A stretch of DNA of 64,000 bases from Rhodococcus sp. RD6.2 (GCF_001040705.1 NZ_CVQP01000006.1:549760-613759); one strand, 5' to 3'; positions 28,807 through 37,612 are shown, counted from the first letter of the stretch. Numbers and translations are program-made. Notes: a model not told the origin generated them from the letters alone.

Positions 28807-30075
28807 TCAGTGCGGCACCGGGCATTCGCCGCCGTATCCGACCGGGAAGTGCTTGATCCCGTTCAACCAGCCCGACCGCAGCCGCTGCGGGTCTCCGAGC
28901 TTGGTGATGTCCGGCAGCCGGTCGGCGATCGCGCCGAAGATCAGGTCGATCTCCATCCGAGCGAGGTTCGCGCCCAGGCAGAAGTGCGCCCCCGAACCGC
29001 CGAAGCCGAGGTGCGGATTCGGATCCCGCGTGATGTCGAAGACCGTCGGATTCTCGAACACCTCCTCGTCGAAGTTCGCCGACGCATAGAACATCGCGAG
29101 ACGGTCGCCCGCCCGGATCTGCTGGCCGCCGAGAACGGTGTCGGCGGTCGCGGTGCGCTGGAACGACGTCACGGGAGTCGCCCACCGCACGATCTCGTCG
29201 GCGGTCGTGGCGGGACGCTCCCGCTTGAACAGCTCCCACTGGTCGGGGTGGTCGAGGAAGGCGAGCATGCCGTGGGTGATCGCGTTGCGGGTGGTCTCGT
29301 TGCCCGCGACGGCGAGGAGCAGCACGAAGAAGCCGAACTCCTCGGGAGTGAGCGAGTCACCGTCGACGTCGGCCTGGATGAGCGTGGTGACGATGTCGTC
29401 GGCGGGGCAGCGGCGCCGCTCGTCCGCCATCCCGTAGGCGTAGCCGATCAGCTGCGACACCGACTCCATCGGATCGGCGTCGTACTCCGGGTCGTCGCCG
29501 CCGATCATCTCGTTGGACCAGTCGAACAGCTTGCGGCGATCCTCCTGCGGAACCCCGATCAGCTCCGCGATCGCCTGGAGGGGCAGTTCGGCAGCGATGT
29601 CGGTGACGAAATCGCCGCCGTCGCCTGCCGCCGCGGCGGTCGCGACGATGCGTTCGGCACGGTCGGACAGTGCCGCGCGAAGATTCTCGATCGCCCGCGG
29701 CGTGAACCCGCGCGCCACCAGTTTGCGCAGCTTCGTGTGTTCGGGCGCGTCCTTGTTGAGCATGATCAGCCGCTGCATCTGGAACGACTGCTCGTCGATG
29801 TCGTCGTCGAGTCGCACCAGCGCGCCGTTGCGCCAACTCGAGAACAGTCCGCTGTCACGCGAGATCGCCCGCACGTCCTCGTGCCGGGTGACGACCCAGA
29901 ATCCCTCGTCGTGGAACCCGCCGACGGTCGGCGGCTGCGGGTTCCACCACACCGGGCAGGTCCGGCGCAGTGCGGCGAGCGCGGCGTGGGGGACGCCGTC
30001 GGTGTAGGCGTCGGGATCGGTGAAGTCGTAGCCCGGCGGGAGGTTGACGGGCGGTGGCACGGTTTCGTTCGACAT
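28807..30075 (-). CDS. Cytochrome P450, CYP125/CYP142-like
   Basis: The 422-residue P450 shows the I-helix AGNETTRNAITHG and the haem loop GFGGSGAHFCLGANLAR with the ligand Cys near residue 365. The N-terminus LPPGYDFTDPDAYTDGVP and the PVWWNPQ segment resemble CYP125/CYP142 steroid side-chain hydroxylases. It is soluble. A sterol or isoprenoid side-chain substrate would fit the CoA-thioester operon downstream, but this is inference. It starts 70 bp from a CRP-type site in the divergent region with the Sdh1 operon. Confidence 0.85.
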   Translation of the reverse strand: MSNETVPPPVNLPPGYDFTDPDAYTDGVPHAALAALRRTCPVWWNPQPPTVGGFHDEGFWVVTRHEDVRAISRDSGLFSSWRNGALVRLDDDIDEQSFQMQRLIMLNKDAPEHTKLRKLVARGFTPRAIENLRAALSDRAERIVATAAAAGDGGDFVTDIAAELPLQAIAELIGVPQEDRRKLFDWSNEMIGGDDPEYDADPMESVSQLIGYAYGMADERRRCPADDIVTTLIQADVDGDSLTPEEFGFFVLLLAVAGNETTRNAITHGMLAFLDHPDQWELFKRERPATTADEIVRWATPVTSFQRTATADTVLGGQQIRAGDRLAMFYASANFDEEVFENPTVFDITRDPNPHLGFGGSGAHFCLGANLARMEIDLIFGAIADRLPDITKLGDPQRLRSGWLNGIKHFPVGYGGECPVPH

Positions 30076-30145
30076 GGACTGCTGTCCCTTCGGGTTGGAC
30101 TCGTGTCCCTTCGGATCGCACGCGAGTGCAAAGCTTCTGCCGTAC

Positions 30146-30161
30146 TGTGAGGGTCATCACA
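30146..30161. promoter_or_regulatory. CRP/GlxR-type binding site
   Basis: TGTGAGGGTCATCACA is an exact TGTGA-N6-TCACA palindrome, the consensus of actinobacterial CRP (GlxR, Rv3676 type). It lies 22 bp before the first gene of the Sdh1 operon and 70 bp before the divergent P450 gene, so it may act on both. Confidence 0.8.
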
Positions 30162-30183
30162 TCATCTGTGGTTGGAGGTTGCC

Positions 30184-30468
30184 ATGTCCACCAGCGAAAT
30201 GATGGAGCTGCAGCGCACGATCGGGCATCTTCGCCAGTGCGTCGGCTCGCTTCGCAACACCTACGGTGACGCGGCGGCGGTGCAGCGGCTGGCGAACGAC
30301 GTCGAACGCCTCGGGATCGACGCGGGCGACCTCGACGCGTCACCGCCCCGCCTGGCGCACCCCGTCACGGAGGCCGAACGGGTCCGCGTCCCGGAGGCTC
30401 CGTACGACCACACGCTGTGGCAGGGGGCCGACGACGAAGGCGTCGGCGGTCACCCGCACGAGCGGTGA
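30184..30468 (+). CDS. Conserved small protein, first gene of the Sdh1 operon (Rv0250c-like)
   Basis: The 94-residue acidic protein has a helical N-terminus (MMELQRTIGHLRQCVGSLR, GDAAAVQRLANDVERLG) and a polar tail. Its place directly before the three succinate dehydrogenase genes matches Rv0250c, which precedes Rv0249c-Rv0247c in M. tuberculosis. ATG 30184 has GGAGG six bases upstream. Its stop overlaps the GTG of the anchor gene. Function unknown; an accessory role in the complex is suggested only by position. Confidence 0.75.
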   Translation: MSTSEMMELQRTIGHLRQCVGSLRNTYGDAAAVQRLANDVERLGIDAGDLDASPPRLAHPVTEAERVRVPEAPYDHTLWQGADDEGVGGHPHER

Positions 30469-31283
30469 GCGCGCCGGCGAGAACCGCCACCGGCGTCCGG
30501 ACGCCCGGGCGCGCGTCCCTCGCGGCGCGCACCCTGCGCACGGACCTGTGGTGGCGTCCGCCGCTCCTGACTGCGCTCGGCCTCGCGGTGTTCGTCGGCT
30601 ACGCGACCGTTCGCTCCTTCGTGCGGACCGCCTACTGGGTCGACGAGTACCACTATCTGACGCCGTTCTACTCGCCCTGTGTCAGCGCGTCCTGCGCGCC
30701 CGGATCCACCCACTTCGGAGTCTGGATCGGCCAGCTGCCGATGTGGATTCCGCTCGCGTTCCTGTCGCTGCCGTTCCTGCTCGGATTCCGGCTCACCTGC
30801 TACTACTACCGCAAGGCCTACTACCGGTCGATCTGGATGGCCCCGCCCGCCTGTGCGGTCGCGGAACCACACAGCAAGTACACCGGTGAGACGCGGTTGC
30901 CGCTGATCGTGCAGAACGCGCACCGCTACTTCTTCTACGTCGCGCTGGTCGTCTCCGCCATCAACACCTACGACGCGGTGCTCGCATTCCACGGAGCCAC
31001 AGGCGGATTCGGATTCGGGCTCGGCAACGTGATCATCACCGTCAACGTGATCCTGCTGTGGGCGTACACGGTGTCGTGCCACTCGTGCAGGCATGCCGTC
31101 GGTGGTCGGCTGAAGCACTTCTCCGCGCATCCCGTCCGGTACCGATTGTGGACGTGGGTGAGCCGCCTCAACACCCGGCACATGCAGTTGGCGTGGGTGA
31201 CCCTCGCGACGCTGATGCTGACGGACTTCTACATCATGCTCGTCGCGAGCGGCACCATCTCCGACCTGCGCTTCGTGAACTGA
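30465..31283 (+). CDS. Succinate dehydrogenase (Sdh1-type) membrane anchor, cytochrome b-like
   Basis: The 272-residue protein has about five membrane helices and conserved histidines (HRYFFYVALV, SCHSCRHAVGG) that could hold haem. Length and partner genes match Rv0249c of the mycobacterial Sdh1 complex. It would pass electrons between the flavoprotein/iron-sulphur arm and menaquinone. GTG 30465 overlaps the preceding stop codon as GTGA. Confidence 0.85.
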   Translation: MSAPARTATGVRTPGRASLAARTLRTDLWWRPPLLTALGLAVFVGYATVRSFVRTAYWVDEYHYLTPFYSPCVSASCAPGSTHFGVWIGQLPMWIPLAFLSLPFLLGFRLTCYYYRKAYYRSIWMAPPACAVAEPHSKYTGETRLPLIVQNAHRYFFYVALVVSAINTYDAVLAFHGATGGFGFGLGNVIITVNVILLWAYTVSCHSCRHAVGGRLKHFSAHPVRYRLWTWVSRLNTRHMQLAWVTLATLMLTDFYIMLVASGTISDLRFVN

Positions 31284-31328
31284 GTTTCCTGGACAGAGAA
31301 GTTCTTGGTGGCACGAGGGAGGTTGTCG

Positions 31329-33290
31329 GTGGCGGGAGTGGAGCGGCACGACTACGACGTGGTCGTCATCGGCGCCGGAGGCGCGGGCCTGCGGGCCGTC
31401 ATCGAAGCCAGGGAGCGGGGGCTGCGGGTCGCGGTGGTGTGCAAGTCGCTGTTCGGCAAGGCGCACACGGTGATGGCCGAGGGCGGCTGCGCCGCCGCGA
31501 TGGGCAACGCCAACTCGAAGGACTCCTGGCAGGTGCACTTCCAGGACACCATGCGCGGTGGAAAGTTCCTGAACAACTGGCGGATGGCCGAACTGCACGC
31601 CCGGGAGGCTCCGGACCGGGTGTGGGAACTGGAAACCTACGGCGCGCTGTTCGATCGCACCGCGGACGGGCGGATCGCGCAACGGAACTTCGGCGGCCAC
31701 ACCTACCCGCGACTCGCGCACGTCGGCGACCGCACCGGCCTCGAACTGATCCGGACGATGCAGCAGAAGATCGTCTCGCTGCAGCAGGAGGACTTCGCCG
31801 TCACCGGCGACCACGAATCGCGGATCAGGGTGTTCGCCGAGTGCACGATCACCGAACTGATGGTGCGGGACGGCGCGATCGCGGGGGCGTTCGGGTACTG
31901 GCGCGAGTCCGGCCGATTCGTCCTGTTCACTGCACCCGCCGTCGTGCTTGCGACCGGTGGAATCGGCAAGTCCTACAAGGTGACGTCGAACTCCTGGGAG
32001 TACACGGGCGACGGTCACGCCCTCGCGCTGCGGGCCGGGGCGAAGCTCATCAACATGGAGTTCATCCAGTTCCACCCCACCGGAATGGTGTGGCCGCCGA
32101 GCGTGAAGGGCATCCTCGTCACCGAGGGCGTCCGTGGCGACGGCGGCGTCCTCAAGAACTCCGACGGCACCCGATTCATGTTCGACTACATCCCTGCCGT
32201 GTTCAAGGGTCAGTACGCCGAAACCGAGGACGAGGCGGACCAGTGGCTCAAGGACAACGACAGCGCCCGACGCACCCCGGACCTGCTGCCGCGTGACGAG
32301 GTGGCGCGCGCGATCAACTCCGAGGTCAAGGGCGGGCGCGGCACCGAACACGGTGGCGTGTACCTCGACATCGCCTCCCGGATGCCTGCCGACGAGATCG
32401 TGCGGCGACTGCCGTCCATGCACCATCAGTTCCTCGAACTCGCGGATGTCGACATCACGAAGGAACAGATGGAGGTCGGGCCGACCTGTCACTACGTGAT
32501 GGGCGGGATCGAAGTGGACCCCGACACCGGATCATCCAGTGTGCCCGGACTTTTCGCGGCAGGAGAATGCTCCGGAGGCATGCACGGCTCCAATCGGCTC
32601 GGTGGCAACTCGCTGTCGGATCTCCTGGTGTTCGGGCGGAGAGCCGGGTTGGGTGCGGCGACCTACGTCGAATCGCTCACCGAGCGGCCCGAGGTCACAC
32701 CGGACGCGGTGGACGCCGCCGCGGCGATGGCGCTCGCGCCGTTCGACCCCCCGACGACGGGGGCGTCACCCGAGAATCCGTACACCCTGCACATGCGGTT
32801 GCAGCAGGTGATGCACGACCTGGTCGGCATCATCCGGACCGAATCCGAGATCCGCTCCGCCCTGGACGAACTCGAACAGATCCGGGCCCGCATCGAACAC
32901 GTCGCCGTCGAGGGGCACCGGCAGTTCAACCCCGGCTGGCACCTCGCGATCGACCTCCGCAACATGCTGCTCGTCAGCGAATGCGTCGCCAGGGCGGCCC
33001 TGATGCGCACTGAGAGCCGAGGAGGGCACACCCGGGACGACCATCCGGGTATGGAGTCGAGCTGGCGGGGCACGCTGCTCGTCTGCGGCCTCGTCGGCGG
33101 CGCCGACGCGGGCGGCCGGGTCGTCCCCGACGTCGGGGTCACGCCGGAGCCGCAGCAGCCGATGCGTCCGGACCTGTTCGCGCTCTTCGACTTCGCCGAG
33201 GTGGCGAAGTACTACACAGATGTGGAGCTCGCGGAACATCCAGGCAGAGCCGACGACGAACCTGCGGGACATCCGGGAAAGGTGGAGTGA
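31329..33290 (+). CDS. sdhA: Succinate dehydrogenase (Sdh1-type) flavoprotein subunit
   Basis: The 653-residue FAD protein oxidises succinate to fumarate. It has YDVVVIGAGGAGLRAVIEA (FAD site), KAHTVMAEGGCAAAMGN with the region of covalent FAD attachment, EFIQFHPTGM, TEGVRGDGG, and AGECSGGMHGSNRLGGNSL. Start GTG 31329 was chosen because GAGGGAGG lies 6 bp upstream; other TTG/GTG codons at 31305-31323 precede that ribosome site. It overlaps sdhB by one base. Confidence 0.92.
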   Translation: MAGVERHDYDVVVIGAGGAGLRAVIEARERGLRVAVVCKSLFGKAHTVMAEGGCAAAMGNANSKDSWQVHFQDTMRGGKFLNNWRMAELHAREAPDRVWELETYGALFDRTADGRIAQRNFGGHTYPRLAHVGDRTGLELIRTMQQKIVSLQQEDFAVTGDHESRIRVFAECTITELMVRDGAIAGAFGYWRESGRFVLFTAPAVVLATGGIGKSYKVTSNSWEYTGDGHALALRAGAKLINMEFIQFHPTGMVWPPSVKGILVTEGVRGDGGVLKNSDGTRFMFDYIPAVFKGQYAETEDEADQWLKDNDSARRTPDLLPRDEVARAINSEVKGGRGTEHGGVYLDIASRMPADEIVRRLPSMHHQFLELADVDITKEQMEVGPTCHYVMGGIEVDPDTGSSSVPGLFAAGECSGGMHGSNRLGGNSLSDLLVFGRRAGLGAATYVESLTERPEVTPDAVDAAAAMALAPFDPPTTGASPENPYTLHMRLQQVMHDLVGIIRTESEIRSALDELEQIRARIEHVAVEGHRQFNPGWHLAIDLRNMLLVSECVARAALMRTESRGGHTRDDHPGMESSWRGTLLVCGLVGGADAGGRVVPDVGVTPEPQQPMRPDLFALFDFAEVAKYYTDVELAEHPGRADDEPAGHPGKVE

Positions 33291-34051
33291 TGGGCTATCA
33301 GGCGGCTTTCCGGGTGTGGCGCGGCGACGCCGACGCCGGCGATCTGCAGGACTACACGGTCGAGGTCAACGAGGGTGAGGTCGTGCTCGACATCGTGCAC
33401 CGACTGCAGGCGACCCAGGCCCCGGACCTCGCGGTGCGCTGGAACTGCAAGGCGGGCAAGTGCGGCTCCTGCTCGGCCGAGGTCAACGGCAGACCCCGCC
33501 TGATGTGCATGACGCGGATGTCGACCTTCGCTGTCGACGAGGTCGTCACGATCACCCCGATGCGCGCGTTCCCGGTGATCCGCGACCTCGTGACCGACGT
33601 GTCGTACAACTACGCCAAGGCTCGTGAGATCCAGTCCTTCACGCCGCCAGCCGATCTAGCGCCGGGCGAGTACCGCATGGCACAGGTCGACGTCGAGCGG
33701 TCGCAGGAGTTCCGCAAGTGCATCGAGTGCTTCCTCTGCCAGAACACCTGCCATGTCGTGCGCGACCACGACGAGAACAAGGCGGCATTCGCGGGCCCGC
33801 GATTCCTGATGCGGATCGCGGAACTCGAGATGCACCCGCTCGACGTCGCGGACCGCCGCGACGTCGCGCAGACCGAGCACGGCCTCGGGTTCTGCAACAT
33901 CACCAAGTGCTGCACGGAGGTGTGTCCCGAGGGGATTCACATCACCGACAACGCCCTGATCCCGATGAAGGAACGGGTCGTGGATCGGCGCTACGACCCC
34001 GTGGTCTGGCTGGGCAACAAGCTGTTCCGGCGCGGCGGCTCGTCGACCTGA
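33290..34051 (+). CDS. sdhB: Succinate dehydrogenase (Sdh1-type) iron-sulphur subunit
   Basis: The 253-residue protein carries the three clusters in order: [2Fe-2S] ligands Cys53, Cys58, Cys61 and Cys73; the C-x2-C-x2-C-x3-C group CIECFLCQNTC near residue 143; and CNITKCCTEVCPEG near 203. It links the flavoprotein to the membrane anchor. The start ATG overlaps the last base of sdhA. The three genes match the Rv0247c-Rv0249c set; whether this complex acts mainly in the forward direction cannot be told from sequence. Confidence 0.92.
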   Translation: MGYQAAFRVWRGDADAGDLQDYTVEVNEGEVVLDIVHRLQATQAPDLAVRWNCKAGKCGSCSAEVNGRPRLMCMTRMSTFAVDEVVTITPMRAFPVIRDLVTDVSYNYAKAREIQSFTPPADLAPGEYRMAQVDVERSQEFRKCIECFLCQNTCHVVRDHDENKAAFAGPRFLMRIAELEMHPLDVADRRDVAQTEHGLGFCNITKCCTEVCPEGIHITDNALIPMKERVVDRRYDPVVWLGNKLFRRGGSST

Positions 34052-34095
34052 AAACTCCCTCCGAAAGCGGTACATGTGGCGGCATGCGGCCGTAC

Positions 34096-34111
34096 TGTGA
34101 GCGCAGTCACA
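34096..34111 (+). promoter_or_regulatory. Second CRP/GlxR-type site
   Basis: TGTGAGCGCAGTCACA is again an exact TGTGA-N6-TCACA palindrome, embedded in GCCGTACTGTGAG, a context almost identical to the site at 30146. It lies 14 bp before the start of a 51-codon gene. Confidence 0.75.
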
Positions 34112-34125
34112 CACTGGAGGTTGAG

Positions 34126-34281
34126 ATGCGCACGAAGTCGCTGGTCGCGGGAGTTGTCAGTGCCGGATTTCTCGCGGCGAGCGTGTGGGGTGCATCCGCG
34201 GTCGTCAACGCGGGCCTGACCGCCGGCCCCGGTGCGCCCGCGCCCGTCTCGGCGCCGGCGGCCTTCGCCGCAAACCGCTGA
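34126..34281 (+). CDS. Small secreted or membrane peptide (51 aa)
   Basis: The product has a positively charged start (MRTKS), a hydrophobic stretch LVAGVVSAGFLAASVWGASA and an Ala/Pro-rich tail, so it is either a small exported peptide or a single-pass membrane peptide. GGAGG lies 6 bp before ATG 34126 and a perfect CRP-type site lies directly upstream, which supports it as a real gene. It is 74 bp downstream of sdhB. It may assist the Sdh1 complex or be unrelated; no family is recognised. Confidence 0.6.
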   Translation: MRTKSLVAGVVSAGFLAASVWGASAVVNAGLTAGPGAPAPVSAPAAFAANR

Positions 34282-34364
34282 CAGGGGCGGCATCCGCGAT
34301 GAGCCGGTGACCGGTTCGTCTCCACGCGGGACGGTCGAGCATGGGTCCAGCAGATGCGCGCCGG

Positions 34365-35951
34365 TCAGCCAATCAGCAGAGCCCTGGCGTTGCGTATCTC
34401 GGGGATGCCGATCTTCTGCGCGGCGAGAAGGAACGTGGGGACTCCGAGGACGGCCACTGCCGCAAGAGTTGCCGCTGCCGCCTGCCGTGGGTTGGCGAGC
34501 AGATGGTGCGACAACCCGACCGCGACGACGCAGATCGCCCCGGTGACGATCGACGCCCACAGCGCCCGCGAGAAGTTTCCGAGCACGTTGTGGAAGCCGA
34601 GCAGTCCGTAACGGCGACGCAGGGCCAGATGGCCACCGATGGCACCCACGAGGTAGGACAGCGAACTCGCGACCGGCAGCATCACCACGATGGAACTGTC
34701 CGGAAGCGTCGTGACGACCAGGGCGACGACGGCGATCTTCGTGGCCACCATGCCGGCGTTGATCAGCGTCGGCGTGCGCATGTCACTGCCCGCGTAGAAG
34801 ACCCGCATCTGAAGCATCACCAACGCGAACGGCGGCAACCCGAACGCGGACAGCGCCAACGCGACACCGATGAGGCGGGCGGCATCCACATCGATGCGGC
34901 CCACGAACAGTACCGTGGTCAGCATCGGTCCGAGGAGGGCCATCGCGACTGCGGCAGGGACGAGGGCGACCACCGAGTACCGGGCTGCGCGGCCCATGTC
35001 GGCGACCAGCCCATCACGGTCCCCGACGGCCACCGCATGGGAGATGCGGGGCATGAGCACGGTCAGCAGGGATACCCCGAGGATCCCGTACGGCACCTGG
35101 AACAGCAGGTCGGCGTACGTGTAGGTCGAGACCCCGCCGTGGCTGAACGCCGCCTTGAGCACGACCGCGACGCCGACCTGACTGATCGCGACGTACAGCA
35201 GCACCCAGCCGAGCAATGTCACGCCGACGCGGACCGGCCGCCATGTGTACGGCACCGGCCTCACCCGCCAACTCCACCGAAAGCCGGTACGCCGCAACGC
35301 CGCCACCGTCCAGATGGCCTGGACCACGATCCCGGTCGTGGTCCCACCGCCCAGGACGAGAACCTGGGCGGTGGTCATCGTCGATGGCAGCAACGTCACG
35401 GGCCCCGGCACTGCCGCGAAGACCCCGACCGTCGCGAGCACGACCAGGTTGTTGACCACCGGCGCCCAGGCCGCAGGCGCATAGCTGTCACGTACGTTGA
35501 GCACGGCGGTCACCGTCGCAGCGATCGCGTAGAAGAAGATCTCCGGCAACAGCAGGTATGCCAGGACGGTCGCCAGTTGTGACTGCTCCGCGTCCGACAC
35601 CAACGCCGTGACGAGGATCGGGGCACACGCCACCGCCAGCGTCGTGACTGCCGCTGCCGCGAGAACCGTCGCGAGCAGCAGGCGCTGCGTGAAAACTCGC
35701 GAACAGGTTCGCCCGCGGAGCCGCGCACGCGCCAGTGCAGGAACGAAGACACTGCTCATCACGCCACCGAGGAGCAGTTCGTACACCATGTTCGGCATGC
35801 TGTTCGCGCCGTTGTAGGCGTCGCCGACCGCCGCTGTGCCCAGCACCGCCGCCAGGGCGAGGGTGCGGACGAGTCCTGTTGCACGACTGGCCGCGGTCGC
35901 CACGGCGACGGCCCCGGTCGCGCGCGCAAATGTGCTCTGTGAAACCCCCAT
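34365..35951 (-). CDS. MurJ/MviN-family lipid flippase-like membrane protein
   Basis: The 528-residue protein has about fourteen membrane helices and the MviN pattern: ATAASRATGLVRTLALAAVLG, GDAYNGANSMPNMVYELLLGG, FQVPYGILGVSLLTVLMPRIS and DAARLIGVALALSAFGLPPFAL. The family flips lipid II or other polyprenyl-linked precursors. It lacks the C-terminal pseudokinase seen in the main mycobacterial MviN (Rv3910), so it may be a second copy serving another glycolipid. ATG 35951 was chosen; a TTG at 35969 is possible. The gene stands alone. Confidence 0.85.
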   Translation of the reverse strand: MGVSQSTFARATGAVAVATAASRATGLVRTLALAAVLGTAAVGDAYNGANSMPNMVYELLLGGVMSSVFVPALARARLRGRTCSRVFTQRLLLATVLAAAAVTTLAVACAPILVTALVSDAEQSQLATVLAYLLLPEIFFYAIAATVTAVLNVRDSYAPAAWAPVVNNLVVLATVGVFAAVPGPVTLLPSTMTTAQVLVLGGGTTTGIVVQAIWTVAALRRTGFRWSWRVRPVPYTWRPVRVGVTLLGWVLLYVAISQVGVAVVLKAAFSHGGVSTYTYADLLFQVPYGILGVSLLTVLMPRISHAVAVGDRDGLVADMGRAARYSVVALVPAAVAMALLGPMLTTVLFVGRIDVDAARLIGVALALSAFGLPPFALVMLQMRVFYAGSDMRTPTLINAGMVATKIAVVALVVTTLPDSSIVVMLPVASSLSYLVGAIGGHLALRRRYGLLGFHNVLGNFSRALWASIVTGAICVVAVGLSHHLLANPRQAAAATLAAVAVLGVPTFLLAAQKIGIPEIRNARALLIG

Positions 35952-36436
35952 CCGAACATGGTGCCCCAACTCGGGGCGGGGGAGGGCGGTTCGTCGCCCG
36001 AGTCGAACGCGCGCGGCACTTCAGTGCGGTGGGCAGTGCCATTTCGGGCATTCAACGGGACATGCTAACCGGAATGCGACAACCGGAACCTATATCCGGC
36101 GACCTGAGGGTACGCCAAGCCCCACCTGGTGTAATGTCATAATGTTTGGGCTATCGGATTTCGGAGGACTGGCGGTGGTCGCCGCCGTACCCCGCGTGCG
36201 GCCACTCACGTACCCGGCCAGGTGATCTCGGACCGGAGGGGTGGGCGCCGGCGCCCGCAGCGGGGTCATCAGCGGCTCCGCATCACCACCGGGGATCGAG
36301 CTTCGGTGCGGGGTAGGGGATGACGGCTCGAATCGCGCTGCAATCGGGTCGGAGATCCGCTCGAGCGGATCCCACTTGGAGCCGTGGGCGCAGGCGGCGA
36401 AGGCGCAGGTGGCTCCTGCGCACTCCCCAGCGGCGG
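35952..36436. other. Gene-free stretch at the left edge of the repeat island
   Basis: No convincing coding sequence is seen between the MurJ-like gene and the first repeat copy. The only notable structure is the perfect 18-bp palindrome GATCCGCTCGAGCGGATC at 36354-36371. Base composition becomes less GC-biased than in the flanking genes. Confidence 0.4.
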
Positions 36437-36481
36437 CTGTGAACGGTCACCGTACTTGGCAATTTGCCAGGTAGTTGGCAC
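36437..36481 (+). repeat. Island repeat, copy A
   Basis: CTGTGAA, then 12 bp, then TTGGCAATTTGCCA, then GGTAGTTGGCAC. The same two boxes at the same 12-bp spacing recur at 37434, 37575 and (minus strand) 39219. Read on the minus strand, it can encode IA-x-Y...SQ. Confidence 0.65.
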
Positions 36482-36586
36482 AGCGTCGGTCGAGATCGCC
36501 GACCACCTGGATCCCATCCTGTCCAGTCAGGTGCGACAGCGACTGGAGGAGCCTGAGTAACCTCAGTCGACGCCCCCGCGGACCGA

Positions 36587-37192
36587 TCAGATCGATTCGG
36601 GGCTGTTAGCCGACTCGACGAACCGTGACCAGTGCGGCACTCGCACGACGATAGGTGAGAGCGTTTTTCGTCCCTGGCCGAATGGAAGTTCGTTGGCCAA
36701 ATACTCAACGAGGTTGGCCCCGTAGTAGATGATGTCGGTTTGCCACGCGGAGAACACCGGCGATCCCGCCGGGGAGGGCGCTGCGGGGGTGAACCGGTGC
36801 CCGAATATCGGGACGAGGCGAGGCCACGTGCCTAGTTCTCGGCGCACGGTCGTGGCTACATCCTCGGGCGCGCACGGTAACTCGCCCCAGGTTGCAGGCC
36901 AGAAGGGTGGATTTTGGTTCAGTGCGTCGAAAATGAACCCTTCGGCCACCCTGTCCAGCCAGGCCCTTAACTCGAGGTCGCTTCCATTGCGCCAATCCGG
37001 CCAGCCGTCGCCCAGCGGTAGGGCTGTCGTGAGGAGGCTCTGGTGGTCCGGGTTGAATCGGAATCCGAAGCGTTCGTCGATCGAGTCGAATTCGGCATCG
37101 GTCAAGCCGGGACCCAGTTCGATCCCTGCATCGTCCAGCAGCTTCGCCGCGTCGTACCCGGGTTGTCCCACTCGAAGATCATCGCAGAGCAT
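36587..37192 (-). CDS. SMI1/KNR4-like orphan protein
   Basis: The 201-residue acidic protein has LTDAEFDSIDERFGFRFNPDHQSLLTTALPLGDGWPDWRN near the start and WPRLVPIFGHRFTPA then VFSAWQTDIIYYGANLVEYLANEL, the usual arrangement of SMI1/KNR4-fold proteins. Many members act as immunity proteins against polymorphic toxins, but this one has no toxin gene next to it. ATG 37192 gives the natural N-terminus (MLCDDLRVG). It lies inside the repeat island, with copy A 106 bp past its stop. Resemblance is moderate. Confidence 0.7.
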   Translation of the reverse strand: MLCDDLRVGQPGYDAAKLLDDAGIELGPGLTDAEFDSIDERFGFRFNPDHQSLLTTALPLGDGWPDWRNGSDLELRAWLDRVAEGFIFDALNQNPPFWPATWGELPCAPEDVATTVRRELGTWPRLVPIFGHRFTPAAPSPAGSPVFSAWQTDIIYYGANLVEYLANELPFGQGRKTLSPIVVRVPHWSRFVESANSPESI

Positions 37193-37433
37193 TCGCTCAG
37201 CCGAACATCTCGCCCGTAGTGCGTGCGGGCATGGGGTTCTGAATTTGCGCATCCGCGGCCGATGCTGAACTTCGCTCGCCGGAATGCGCCTCCTGATCAA
37301 TGCGTTCGGGGTGCGACGAGCCCACATGGCATCGGTCAGGTCGACGATCCAGCGCAATCTGCGGCCCTGGCGCGCCGACGGAGCGGCCGGCTACACGGTC
37401 CCGGCAGCAATCCCGAAACTCTCCCACCACCAC
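37193..37433. other. Gene-free stretch before repeat copy B
   Basis: About 240 bp upstream of the SMI1-like gene. It should contain that gene's promoter, but no clear promoter or operator is recognisable. Overlapping frames here are short and have no protein-like character. Confidence 0.3.
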
Positions 37434-37478
37434 CTGTGAATCGCCAAGATAGGTGGCCATTTGCCAGGACAGTTGGCC
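37434..37478 (+). repeat. Island repeat, copy B
   Basis: CTGTGAA, 12 bp (TCGCCAAGATAG), GTGGCCATTTGCCA, GGACAGTTGGCC. It aligns with copy A over about 45 bp. The minus strand can be read as MATYLGDSQ. Confidence 0.65.
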
Positions 37479-37574
37479 TACCTCGTCTCAAGGTCGACAA
37501 CGAGTCGGGTCCGGCCTGACTACGCCGAAGATGGCCGATGAGCAGCCGGATGCCGTAGAGCAGCCGCAGTCCCC

Positions 37575-37612
37575 CTGTTAATGGACGCCGCAGTTGGCAA
37601 CTTGCCACATAG
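37575..37612 (+). repeat. Island repeat, copy C
   Basis: CTGTTAA, 12 bp, TTGGCAACTTGCCA, then CATAG. The two boxes keep the same spacing as in copies A and B. The minus-strand reading frame equivalent to copies B and E has a stop codon here. It lies 97 bp past the stop of the DUF6226 gene. Confidence 0.6.

Noticed and set aside
36354-36371. 18-bp perfect palindrome GATCCGCTCGAGCGGATC as an operator
   Set aside because: No intact gene starts nearby and it lacks a spacer; mentioned only within the gene-free stretch.
36437-36481. Integron-like attC site in the island repeats
   Set aside because: The boxes do not fit the attC core pair (RYYYAAC and GTTRRRY), and no integrase gene is present.
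36471-36483. Sigma-54 type promoter (TTGGCAC box)
   Set aside because: No TTGCA-type -12 element at the right distance, and actinobacteria generally lack sigma-54.
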